From: AP-15 sp963788085
Lineage (GTDB): Bacteria; Pseudomonadota; Alphaproteobacteria; ATCC43930; CGMCC-115725
Length of the DNA stretch: 64,000 bases
Reading direction: 5' to 3'
Assembly: GCA_963788085.1 (NCBI GenBank)
Contig: CAWBFS010000009.1
Location: 62,001 to 126,000, forward strand
Positions 15,846 to 23,669 of this stretch are shown here, in pieces; position 1 is the first letter of the stretch, and every line of letters begins with the position of its first letter. The position numbers were made by a program, and so were the translations under genes. A model generated the notes under the pieces. That model did no database searches, was not told the origin of the DNA, and saw only the letters and a program-made list of their open reading frames with translations.

Positions 15846-16829
15846 ATGAATTCGACCGAACGACTGACTTGCGCTCTAATCCTGACTAGCTTCCCGCCAC
15901 TGCGGCAGCCCAAGCCGGAGATCGCCGATCGCGGCGCCGTGCGGCTCGGCAGCGGCTCGATCACCGCCGGCTTCCCGGCGCTGCGGCAGCCCAAGCCGGA
16001 GATCGCCGATCGCGGCACCGTGCGGCTCGGCAGCGGCTCGATCACCGCCGCCTTCCCGCCGCTGCGGCAACCCAAGCCGGAGATCGCCGATCGCGGCGCC
16101 GTGCGGCTCGGCAGCGGCTCGATCACCGCCGCTTTCCCGCGCTGCGGCAGCCCAAGCCGGAGATCGCCGATCGCGGCGCCGTGCGGCTCGGCAGCGGCTC
16201 GATCACCGCCGCTCCCCGCTGCGGCAACCCAAGCCGGAGATCGCCGATCGCGGCACCGTGCGGCTCGGCAGCGGCTCGATCACCGCCGCCTTCCCGCCGC
16301 TGCGGCAGCCCAAGCCGGAGATCGCCGATCGCGGCACCGTGCGGCTCGGCAGCGGCTCGATCACCGCCGCCTTCCCGCCGCTGCGGCAGCCCAAGCCGGA
16401 GATCGCCGATCGCGGCACCGTGCGGCTCGGCAGCGGCTCGATCACCGCCGCCTTCCCGCCGCTGCGGCAACCCAAGCCGGAGATCGCCGATCGCGGCACC
16501 GTGCGGCTCGGCAGCGGCTCGATCACCGCCGCCTTCCCGCCGCTGCGGCAACCCAAGCCGGAGATCGCCGATCGCGGCACCGTGCGGCTCGGCAGCGGCT
16601 CGATCACCGCCGCCTTCCCGCCGCTGCGGCAGCCCAAGCCGGAGATCGCCGATCGCGGCACCGTGCGGCTCGGCAGCGGCTCGATCACCGCCGCCTTCCC
16701 GCCGCTGCGGCAACCCAAGCCGGAGATCGCCGATCGCGGCACCGTGCGGCTCGGCAGCGGCTCGATCACCGCCGCCTTCCCGCCTCGTCGTTAGTACCGC
16801 CTATGGCCGCCGCGGAAACCGGAGTGTGA
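15846..16829 (+). CDS. Tandem 27-residue-repeat protein, possible repetitive precursor peptide
   Basis: ATG 15846 has an excellent GAGGAG site. After a 15-residue leader, 27-residue units follow: Lys-Pro-Glu-Ile-Ala-Asp-Arg-Gly-Ala/Thr-Val-Arg-Leu-Gly-Ser-Gly-Ser-Ile-Thr-Ala-Ala, then Phe-Pro-Pro-Leu-Arg-Gln-Pro. Units 1-3 are in the ATG frame. Units 4 and 5 are 80 and 77 bp long, so the frame slips, and units 6-11 encode the same peptide in another frame ending at 16794. The ATG frame itself stays open to 16829, four bases before the next gene. If the two short units are errors, the product is about 315 residues of near-identical repeats. No known family is claimed. Confidence 0.6.
   Translation: MNSTERLTCALILTSFPPLRQPKPEIADRGAVRLGSGSITAGFPALRQPKPEIADRGTVRLGSGSITAAFPPLRQPKPEIADRGAVRLGSGSITAAFPRCGSPSRRSPIAAPCGSAAARSPPLPAAATQAGDRRSRHRAARQRLDHRRLPAAAAAQAGDRRSRHRAARQRLDHRRLPAAAAAQAGDRRSRHRAARQRLDHRRLPAAAATQAGDRRSRHRAARQRLDHRRLPAAAATQAGDRRSRHRAARQRLDHRRLPAAAAAQAGDRRSRHRAARQRLDHRRLPAAAATQAGDRRSRHRAARQRLDHRRLPASSLVPPMAAAETGV
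15891..16784. repeat. Minisatellite: eleven tandem 81-bp units
   Basis: The word CAAGCCGGAG recurs at 15911, 15992, 16073, 16153, 16230, 16311, 16392, 16473, 16554, 16635 and 16716, giving spacings of 81 except for 80 and 77 in the fourth and fifth units. Units differ almost only at a GCC/ACC codon (Ala/Thr) and a CAG/CAA codon (both Gln). The period is a multiple of three, which leaves all phases open on both strands. Near-identity implies recent expansion or continuing homogenisation. Confidence 0.97.
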
Positions 16830-16832
16830 GAG

Positions 16833-17576
16833 ATGGTCAAGCAGCCCGAATCGGTCACCTGCAGATTTTTTCGTCTCATCCCTGACGCTCCGGCCCCGCG
16901 GCCGGCCGATCGCTCTGCCGATGGCATGCTCCCCACCCGGGGCTATCGTTATTGCGAAGCGCTCGCGGCGGCCTCGGCATTCGGGTGGTACATCTATCCG
17001 CCGCTGAATTTCAGCTTGGTGTGGGACGGCGTCGAGATAGCGTGGACTTACGAAGGCGCCGAGGACTGGTACCCGTTGCGGGGGGCCCAGTTTCCCGGAT
17101 TTCGCCAGCTATTCGAAGAGCTCGCGCCCGATCCGGTCAAGCCTCTGGCGCCGACTTTTCTGGCCGTCGCGCGCGACCCCGGGGTCGTGCAGATCTGGAG
17201 TGGTTACCTGGCGCGGACGGCGCCGGGCTGGGCATTGCTTTCTCGGGGCCCCGCCAATATTCCGCGAACCCAGGGTTACGAGCATTTCGAAGGCATTATT
17301 GAGTCCGAAACCTGGTTCGGTCCGCTCTTCACCAATATCCGGCTAACCCGCACGAATTCGCCGGTGGAATTCCACGTTCGATATCCGCTGTTCCAGGTGC
17401 AGCCGCTGCTGCGCCAATGTTATAGCGAGGCGTCTTTCGACGTCGTCGGTTGGGCGGAATTGAGCGAGGCCGATTGGGAAAACTTTGAAGCGACCATGAA
17501 ACCCAATGCCGATCAGATGCGAAGATTGGGGCATTACGCGGTGGATACCCGACGGCAGAACCGAAAGAAGTCATGA
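16833..17576 (+). CDS. DUF6065-like protein
   Basis: A 247-residue soluble protein with a GGAG site ahead of ATG 16833. It has Phe-Arg-Leu-Ile-Pro-Asp-Ala-Pro near the start, Ala-Ser-Ala-Phe-Gly-Trp-Tyr-Ile-Tyr-Pro-Pro, and many aromatics. From memory this resembles DUF6065, but I cannot confirm it. Its catalytic role is unknown; conserved Trp, Tyr and acidic residues are visible but no recognised motif. It starts four bases after the repeat ORF's stop, so the two are likely translated from one message. It overlaps the stop of the convergent EamA-type gene by six bases. Confidence 0.6.
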   Translation: MVKQPESVTCRFFRLIPDAPAPRPADRSADGMLPTRGYRYCEALAAASAFGWYIYPPLNFSLVWDGVEIAWTYEGAEDWYPLRGAQFPGFRQLFEELAPDPVKPLAPTFLAVARDPGVVQIWSGYLARTAPGWALLSRGPANIPRTQGYEHFEGIIESETWFGPLFTNIRLTRTNSPVEFHVRYPLFQVQPLLRQCYSEASFDVVGWAELSEADWENFEATMKPNADQMRRLGHYAVDTRRQNRKKS

Positions 17577-18495
17577 CGACTGTTTGCGAGTGGTGACGAC
17601 CATTCCGAAAATAACAATCCCGGTTCCCAGCCACGCCACCGCCCTGACCTGCTCTCCCAGAATGGCCCACCCCAACAGCGTTGCCCAGACCGGCTGGAGA
17701 TAGGCTACGAGCGCGGCCGGAACCGATGCGGCTCGCGCGAGAAGACGCAGATAGAGCGCGGTCGGCACCGCCGAGCATACGACCCCGACGATGACCAGCA
17801 GTAGCCAAACGCTGGGCGGCTGGCTCCACTCTGCCGGGAGACTCGAATAACAGGGAGATAATTCCGGCAAATATCGCGCCGCACGCTTGCTGGCCGCAGG
17901 CCAGCGCCGCCGGATTCGTTGAGGCGATCTGACGGCCATAAACGGTTCCGCACGCATAGGACAACGCCGTCAGAAGCATTGCGGCAATGCCGAGCAGAGA
18001 TCCTCGTCCGCCGAAGACAGCGACCGGCCCAACGATCAGCAGAATGCCCGTCAACCCGGTGATGATCCCGATGAGTTGACGGGGTCGGAAGGGCTCTTCG
18101 ACAAACAGAAAATGTGCCAATACCGCGACCATCAACGGAACAGACGCTTGCAGCATCGCGACGACGGCACTGTCGACCCGGCTGACCGCGATTGCGGTCA
18201 ACACGTTGGAGAGCCATCCGTTGGTGGTCCCGAGGACGACCATGTGACGGATGTCCTCCCCAAGCGCCCGCCGCGGCCGCTCGTTGTGAGCAGGCTGCGT
18301 TCGGCTTGGCAATGCTAGCCAAGCGAGCAGCGCCGCCATGGCGATGAACCCTCTTGATGCCGCGAACGCGAAGGGGTGCATCAACTCGGTAATCAGTCGT
18401 ACGAGAACGAAGCTGCTGCCCCAGGTTCCCGAGATGACGATCAGATTCAGCCAAAGCGTAGAAAGCGGCACGTCCCCCATGCGCCTACCGCTCAT
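17571..18495 (-). CDS. EamA/DMT-family transporter, frameshifted
   Basis: The N-terminal seven or so membrane helices are in one frame (Trp-Gly-Ser-Ser-Phe-Val-Leu-Val-Arg near residue 20, typical of EamA proteins). The last helices (Leu-Tyr-Leu-Arg-Leu-Leu, then Pro-Val-Trp-Ala-Thr-Leu-Leu-Gly-Trp) are in another, joined by an indel near 17835-17850. Together they give about 307 residues and ten helices, the family norm. The family exports small metabolites. The start could be the Met at 18495 or 18480. Confidence 0.75.
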
Positions 18496-18694
18496 CCATT
18501 CGGGAGTTTCGAAGAAGCGAGCCAATACGGCCGGCACGGGTAAGACAAAGAGGCCGGGGTCCGTGATTCGAAGAAGACGGTTCGGGCAGGTCTTCCACCC
18601 TGGGAACTGGAAAGGCCAACACTATGGCGGGGTTTAAGGGGGCGGTCGAAGTAATGTCAATTGACGTTCGGAACTGCACATTCAGAACCTCCCC

Positions 18695-18763
18695 GCCGAT
18701 TACGGCCGCAACCTCGACCGCGACGGTCGACGCCGGCCTCAAGGCGCTCGCTTTCGATTCTGG
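18695..18763 (+). pseudogene. DSD1-type aldolase fragment with internal deletion, copy E
   Basis: Ala-Asp-Tyr-Gly-Arg-Asn-Leu-Asp-Arg-Asp-Gly is followed directly by Val-Asp-Ala-Gly-Leu-Lys-Ala-Leu-Ala-Phe-Asp-Ser-Gly. In copies A and C these two blocks are about 25 codons apart, so an internal deletion has joined them. Nothing else of the gene is nearby. Confidence 0.65.
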
Positions 18764-18819
18764 TCGACAATGGGCGGTCCGAGCGGCTCGGCATGGCGGA
18801 GTTCTGGACTTCGCTCAAA

Positions 18820-19250
18820 ATTCATCCGCTGCAGCGCCGGCATGAAATACCGGCCCGGTCTACCCGCGCCGCGGCGGCCTCCAGCGATGACGCCACCTAT
18901 TCCGGTCCGATCGGCCTCATCATCGACCCGACCCTTCAATCAGCGCAGATCCCAGCAACCTGCCGTTCGCTTCGACACCGAACGGCAGCTGCACCAATGT
19001 CTGCCCGGTCAAGATCAATATTACGAGCAGATCCCCCAAACAAACCACTCATAGCTGCTATCACGGCAATATCGGAGAGGAGCAATGAACAGCAGCGATG
19101 AGATCCGCGCCAAATCTGCCGCCCGTCGAAAGCCGCTTCCCGCTATCCCGTTGTTTGACGACAGCCCCCGGCATCGCCGGTTTTAGCGGGCCCTCGCGCT
19201 GCGGCACTGAAATCGACGCAATGAACTCCGCTGTCGCTAGCCTCAGCCGC
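18820..19250 (+). pseudogene. Remnants of lutB and probably lutC (lactate-utilisation iron-sulfur proteins)
   Basis: Reading across frames gives Tyr-Ser-Gly-Pro-Ile-Gly-Leu-Ile-Ile, then Asp-Pro-Ser-Asn-Leu-Pro-Phe-Ala-Ser-Thr, then Gly-Ser-Cys-Thr-Asn-Val-Cys-Pro-Val-Lys-Ile-Asn-Ile. This is the C-terminal cluster-binding region of LutB/LldF. A cysteine-poor, scrambled stretch before it may be the first cluster motif. From 19084 a frame with Pro-Leu-Pro-Ala-Ile-Pro-Leu-Phe-Asp-Asp, then Gly-Thr-Glu-Ile-Asp-Ala in another frame, resembles the start of LutC. Every part carries stops or shifts, so no function remains. Confidence 0.6.
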
Positions 19251-19355
19251 TGAGCTCGAGGCGGATGAGGCTCTTGCCTTCGTACCGGGCCCGTGCACAA
19301 ATCATGATCCGGCCGGCGGAATCGTGCGTATCCCCGGCGCATTGACGAGGACGAG

Positions 19356-20105
19356 ATGAAAGCGCTGGTCGCGGTCAAGCGGGTCATCGACTACAACGTC
19401 AAGATCCGCGTCAAGGCGGACAAGACCGGGGTGGAGACCGCCAACGTCAAGATGTCGATGAACCCGTTCGACGAGATCGCGGTCGAGGAGGCGCTGCGGT
19501 TGCGCGAGGCCGGGACCGTCAGCGAGATCATCGCGGTGTCGCTCGGCGTCGCGCAGTGCCAGGAGACGATCCGCACCGCGCTGGCGATGGGCGCCGACCG
19601 CGGCGTCCTGGTGCAGACCGACGCCGAATTGCAGCCGCTCGCCGTCGCCAAGCTGTTGAAAGCCGTGATCCTGCAGGAAAATCCCGAGATCGTCATCATC
19701 GGCAAACAGGCGATCGACGACGACTGCAATCAGACCGGCCAGATGCTGTCGGCGCTGCTCGGCTGGCCGCAGGCGACCTTCGCCTCGAAGGTCAAGATCA
19801 GCGACGGCCACGCCGAAGTCACGCGCGAGGTCGATGGCGGGCTCGAGACGGTCTCGATCAAATTGCCGGCAGTGATCACCACGGATTTGCGGCTCAACGA
19901 GCCGCGCTATGCCTCGCTGCCCAATATCATGAGGGCGAAAAAGAAGCCGATAGCGACGACGACGCCCGAGGCGCTCGGCGTCGATGTGACGCCGCACCTC
20001 ATCGTGCTCAAGGTCGAGGAGCCGGCAAAGCGCCAGGGCGGCCACAAAGTCGGCTCGGTCGCCGAGCTCGTCGATAAGCTGAAGACAGAGGCGCGGGTGA
20101 TCTGA
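19356..20105 (+). CDS. etfB: Electron transfer flavoprotein beta subunit
   Basis: A 249-residue EtfB. Diagnostic segments are Val-Lys-Arg-Val-Ile-Asp-Tyr, Asn-Pro-Phe-Asp-Glu-Ile-Ala-Val-Glu-Glu-Ala, and the signature Gly-Lys-Gln-Ala-Ile-Asp-Asp-Asp. With EtfA it binds FAD and AMP and carries electrons from acyl-CoA and related dehydrogenases to ETF-ubiquinone oxidoreductase. Its last base overlaps the etfA start (stop TGA and ATG share an A). It heads an operon with etfA and a hydroxyacyl-CoA dehydrogenase, pointing to fatty acid or polyhydroxybutyrate metabolism. Confidence 0.97.
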   Translation: MKALVAVKRVIDYNVKIRVKADKTGVETANVKMSMNPFDEIAVEEALRLREAGTVSEIIAVSLGVAQCQETIRTALAMGADRGVLVQTDAELQPLAVAKLLKAVILQENPEIVIIGKQAIDDDCNQTGQMLSALLGWPQATFASKVKISDGHAEVTREVDGGLETVSIKLPAVITTDLRLNEPRYASLPNIMRAKKKPIATTTPEALGVDVTPHLIVLKVEEPAKRQGGHKVGSVAELVDKLKTEARVI

Positions 20106-21049
20106 TGGCTGCTCTGGTCGTCGCCGAACATGACAACAGGGCGTTGAAGCCCGCAACCCTCAATGCGGTTGCAGCCGCAAAGGAAATCGCTGCCGGTGAG
20201 GTCGACGTTCTCGTGGCCGGCAAGGATTGCCGCGCCGTTGCCGAGGCCGCCGCCAAGATAGCCGGAGCGAGAAAGGTGCTGCTCGCCGACGATGCCGCCT
20301 ATGAACACGGGCTCGCCGAGAATGTGGCGCCGCTCGTTGTCAGGCTCGCCGAGAATTATTCCCATCTTCTGGCCGCGGCGACGACCGCCGGCAAAAATTT
20401 GTTGCCTCGGGTCGCGGCGTTCCTCGATGTCATGCAGGTGTCGGATATCAGCGCAGTTGTTTCGCCGGACACTTTCGTGCGTCCGATCTATGCCGGCAAC
20501 GCGCTCGCTACCGTGCAATCGAAGGACCCGGTCAAGGTCATAACAGTGCGCGGGACCGCGTTCCCGCCGGTCGAGGCTATGGGGGGCTCGGCGGCGATCG
20601 AGCCGGTCGCGTCGACAGGTGCCACGGGGCTGTCGGAGTTTGTCGGAGCGGAGCTGTCGAAATCGGAGCGGCCCGAGCTGACCAGCGCCCGCATCATCAT
20701 CTCGGGCGGCCGAGGCATGCAATCCGGGGAGAACTTCCATCTCCTGGAGAATGTCGCCGACCAGCTCGGGGCCGCGGTCGGCGCCTCGCGCGCCGCCGTC
20801 GACGCCGGTTTTGTGCCCAATGACTACCAGGTCGGCCAGACCGGCAAAATCGTCGCGCCCGAACTCTACATCGCCGTCGGTATTTCCGGCGCCATCCAGC
20901 ACCTCGCGGGGATGAAGGATTCCAAAGTCATCGTCGCGATAAATAAAGATGAGGAAGCGCCGATATTTCAAATTGCTGATTACGGCCTGGTCGGCGATTT
21001 GTTCAAAATCCTTCCCGAGCTCGCCGACGAGCTCGAGCGCCGCAAGTGA
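20105..21049 (+). CDS. etfA: Electron transfer flavoprotein alpha subunit
   Basis: A 314-residue EtfA. The N-terminal domain starts Ala-Ala-Leu-Val-Val-Ala-Glu-His-Asp. The C-terminal FAD domain has Ser-Gly-Gly-Arg-Gly-Met (about 200), Pro-Asn-Asp-Tyr-Gln-Val-Gly-Gln-Thr-Gly-Lys (about 238-248), and Gly-Ile-Ser-Gly-Ala-Ile-Gln-His. It overlaps both neighbours by a few bases, so translation is coupled. It is complete and uninterrupted. Confidence 0.97.
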   Translation: MAALVVAEHDNRALKPATLNAVAAAKEIAAGEVDVLVAGKDCRAVAEAAAKIAGARKVLLADDAAYEHGLAENVAPLVVRLAENYSHLLAAATTAGKNLLPRVAAFLDVMQVSDISAVVSPDTFVRPIYAGNALATVQSKDPVKVITVRGTAFPPVEAMGGSAAIEPVASTGATGLSEFVGAELSKSERPELTSARIIISGGRGMQSGENFHLLENVADQLGAAVGASRAAVDAGFVPNDYQVGQTGKIVAPELYIAVGISGAIQHLAGMKDSKVIVAINKDEEAPIFQIADYGLVGDLFKILPELADELERRK

Positions 21050-21960
21050 GCGCGACCCCGATGTCTGTGGCCGGGGTTTCGCTCGAAGGGCTGCGCCGCA
21101 TCGGCATCATCGGCGCCGGGCAGATGGGCGGCGGCATCGCCCATGTCTGTGCGCTCGCCGGTATCGATGTAGTCGTGATCGACATGAACGATGAGGCGCT
21201 TCAGCGCGGCCGGCAGGCGATCGAGCGCAACCTGTCGCGTCAGGTCGCTCGCGGTACGATCCGGGAAGAAGACAAGACTGCCGCGCTCGCGCGAATTCAA
21301 ATGGGGCTCGACTACGCGCTGTTTGCCGAGTGCGGGATGGTGATCGAAGCGGCGACCGAGAAAGAAGACATTAAGCGCGAGATCTTCAAAAAGCTGACTC
21401 CCCACTTGAAGCCTGATGCGCTGATCGCCACCAATACCTCGTCGATCTCGATAACCAGGCTCGCTTCAGCGACCGACCGGCCCGGTAAGTTCATCGGCAT
21501 GCATTTCATGAACCCGGTGCCGGCGATGAGCCTCGTCGAGCTGATTCGCGGTATCGCTACCGACGAAGAGACCTTTGCGGCAACGCGCGAACTCGCCGTG
21601 AAGCTCGGCAAGACCCCGGTCGCGGCCGAGGATTTTCCGGCGTTCATCGTCAACCGCATCCTGCTGCCGATGATCAACGAGGCGGTCTACACGCTCTACG
21701 AGGGCGTGGGGTCCGTCGAGGCGATCGATACGGCTATGAAGCTCGGCGCAAATCACCCGATGGGGCCCCTCGAGCTCGCCGACTTCATCGGGCTCGACAC
21801 CTGCCTCTCGGTGATGCAGGTGCTCTATGAGGGCCTCGCCGACAGCAAGTATCGGCCCTGCCCGCTGCTGGTGAAATATGTCGAGGCCGGCTGGCTCGGC
21901 CGCAAGGCGAGCCGCGGTTTCTACGACTATCACGGGGAAAAGCCGGTCCCGACCCGGTGA
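21046..21960 (+). CDS. 3-hydroxybutyryl-CoA dehydrogenase
   Basis: A 304-residue enzyme that oxidises (S)-3-hydroxyacyl-CoA with NAD. The Rossmann motif is Gly-Ala-Gly-Gln-Met-Gly-Gly-Gly-Ile-Ala. The catalytic segment is Gly-Met-His-Phe-Met-Asn-Pro-Val with the later Asn-Arg-Ile. The C-terminal dimer domain has His-Pro-Met-Gly-Pro-Leu-Glu-Leu-Ala-Asp. The GTG start overlaps the etfA stop; an ATG 15 bases on is also possible. It is translationally coupled with etfBA. Confidence 0.93.
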   Translation: MSATPMSVAGVSLEGLRRIGIIGAGQMGGGIAHVCALAGIDVVVIDMNDEALQRGRQAIERNLSRQVARGTIREEDKTAALARIQMGLDYALFAECGMVIEAATEKEDIKREIFKKLTPHLKPDALIATNTSSISITRLASATDRPGKFIGMHFMNPVPAMSLVELIRGIATDEETFAATRELAVKLGKTPVAAEDFPAFIVNRILLPMINEAVYTLYEGVGSVEAIDTAMKLGANHPMGPLELADFIGLDTCLSVMQVLYEGLADSKYRPCPLLVKYVEAGWLGRKASRGFYDYHGEKPVPTR

Positions 21961-22070
21961 ACTGCAATACTCGTGCGGAATCTTGCTCAGGCAAGGTGAA
22001 TTCGTTATCAAGCCGTCATAATCGCGTGCTATTCCGGCCCGCGAGCGTCTGTTAGCGGGACGGGTGTTTC

Positions 22071-22634
22071 GTGACGGTTAGTCTGGACAATTGCCCGGCT
22101 TTGGTGCTGAACGCGGATTTTCGGCCGCTGAGCTATTTTCCGCTGTCACTGTGGTCGTGGCAAGATGCGGTCAAGGCGGTATTCCTCGACCGCGTCAACA
22201 TCATCGATCACTACGATGTCTGCGTCCGCAGCCCTTCGCTGGAAATGCAGCTGCCGAGCGTCGTCTCCTTGAAAGAATACGTGCCCGCCGCCCGCCACCC
22301 GGCGTTCACCCGGTTCAACGTCTTTCTGCGCGACCGGTTTACTTGCCAGTATTGCGGCGAGCCTTATCCCTCGCACGATCTGACTTTCGATCACCTGGTG
22401 CCGCGCTCCCGTGGCGGGCGCACCATCTGGACCAATGTCGTGACCGCCTGCGCGACCTGCAATCTGTGGAAAGGCAACCGCCTGCCGCGGGAGAGCGGAA
22501 TGTACCCACGGCATCGCCCGGTGCAGCCGACGACCTATATGCTGCAGGAGAATGGCCGCGCGTTCCCGCCCAACTACCTGCACGAAAGCTGGCGCGACTA
22601 CCTCTACTGGGACACCGAACTCGATCCGTTCTGA
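22071..22634 (+). CDS. HNH endonuclease
   Basis: A 187-residue protein from GTG 22071. The HNH core lies at about 84-145: Cys-Gln-Tyr-Cys-Gly, then Asp-His-Leu-Val-Pro-Arg-Ser-Arg-Gly-Gly, then Asn-Val-Val-Thr-Ala-Cys-Ala-Thr-Cys-Asn. Four Cys form the structural zinc knuckle. The N-terminal part (Pro-Ala-Leu-Val-Leu-Asn-Ala-Asp-Phe-Arg-Pro-Leu-Ser) is typical of a widespread chromosomal HNH group usually present as a single copy. No intron or methyltransferase partner is seen, so a homing or restriction role is not supported. Confidence 0.92.
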   Translation: MTVSLDNCPALVLNADFRPLSYFPLSLWSWQDAVKAVFLDRVNIIDHYDVCVRSPSLEMQLPSVVSLKEYVPAARHPAFTRFNVFLRDRFTCQYCGEPYPSHDLTFDHLVPRSRGGRTIWTNVVTACATCNLWKGNRLPRESGMYPRHRPVQPTTYMLQENGRAFPPNYLHESWRDYLYWDTELDPF

Positions 22635-22751
22635 TTCGCACCTGCGCAGCGCAGCAGCAAGCCTTACTAGTTGTATTCCTGAACGCCGGCTCCCCTCCCG
22701 CGGGCATGCGTTCGCCGACCTTGGATTGTGCGCTCCCAGCTATCGCGAAGC

Positions 22752-23669
22752 TCAGCCCTTGACGCCGCCCATAGTCAGGCCGGAGGACATGCGGTTGCGG
22801 AATGCGTAATAGGTGGCGATCGGCGGCAGGGCATAGATGATCGCGGTCGCCATCATGTAGTTCCACGGCGCCACGTCGCTGTTGAGGAACTGGGCGAGCG
22901 CCACCGGCACGGTCATGCTTTCTTTGTTCGACAGCAGCAGAAATTGATACAGATATTCGTTCCACGATAATAACAACGCGTAAGTCCCGACCGCGACCAA
23001 TGCCGGCGCCATCAGCGGCAGGTAGATCCGGAAATAAATCTGGAGCGGCGAGGCGCCGTCGATCCTCGCCGACTCGTCGAGCTCGAGCGGGATGCTCCTG
23101 CCATATTCCTGGAAGATGAAGATCGCGTATGGCGTCGCGAAGGTCACTATCGCAGCGATGACCGACCAGAGATTGTTTTGCAGCCCGTAGTGCTGCATGA
23201 TCAGGTAGAATGGGATCGCCAGGAACGAAGCCGGGATCACATAGGTCAACAGCGCGGCATTGGTGATCATCCAGCCGTTGCGGATGCGCATCCGGCTGAT
23301 CGAGAAGCTGGTCAGGGTGCCGATCAGCAGCACCAACAACGTCACCATGGCGCCCATATAGACGCTGTTGCCGAACTGGTGCCAGAAATACTCCAGATAC
23401 CAATAGCCTTGGGTCAAGACGATCCAGAAGCTGTCGGCAGACGCTTTCGGCGGCCAGAGATGATCGCTGAACACGTCGCCCTCGGCCTCGAAGGACACCA
23501 TTACGATGTTGTAGATCGGTGTGAGCGTCCACACCAACAGCAAGGCGCTGACCACTGCGGCTCCGGCATTGGTCAGGTAGCGCCAGCGCCGGGCGGCACG
23601 GCGCATCCGCTCCGCCGGCCGCGTCGCAGCAGCTGATGTCGGCCGTGTATCGGCCGTGATCGTGCTCAC
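22752..23669 (-). CDS. ABC sugar-type transporter permease, MalG/UgpE class
   Basis: A 305-residue inner-membrane protein with six predicted helices. The EAA loop that contacts the ATPase is Asp-Glu-Ser-Ala-Arg-Ile-Asp-Gly-Ala-Ser-Pro-Leu, and the family ending Met-Gly-Gly-Val-Lys-Gly is present. It overlaps the upstream permease by four bases. The pair form the channel for the solute-binding proteins encoded upstream. No ATP-binding subunit follows; a shared ATPase elsewhere in the genome must energise it. Confidence 0.94.
   Translation of the reverse strand: MSTITADTRPTSAAATRPAERMRRAARRWRYLTNAGAAVVSALLLVWTLTPIYNIVMVSFEAEGDVFSDHLWPPKASADSFWIVLTQGYWYLEYFWHQFGNSVYMGAMVTLLVLLIGTLTSFSISRMRIRNGWMITNAALLTYVIPASFLAIPFYLIMQHYGLQNNLWSVIAAIVTFATPYAIFIFQEYGRSIPLELDESARIDGASPLQIYFRIYLPLMAPALVAVGTYALLLSWNEYLYQFLLLSNKESMTVPVALAQFLNSDVAPWNYMMATAIIYALPPIATYYAFRNRMSSGLTMGGVKG

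Noticed and set aside
16123..16769. Minus-strand repeat proteins (188 and 196 codons)
   Set aside because: They are open only because an 81-bp period keeps every phase open; they lack ribosome sites, while the plus-strand frame has a strong one.
15891..16784. CRISPR array
   Set aside because: Units are contiguous with no unique spacers, the period is a multiple of three, and no cas gene is present.
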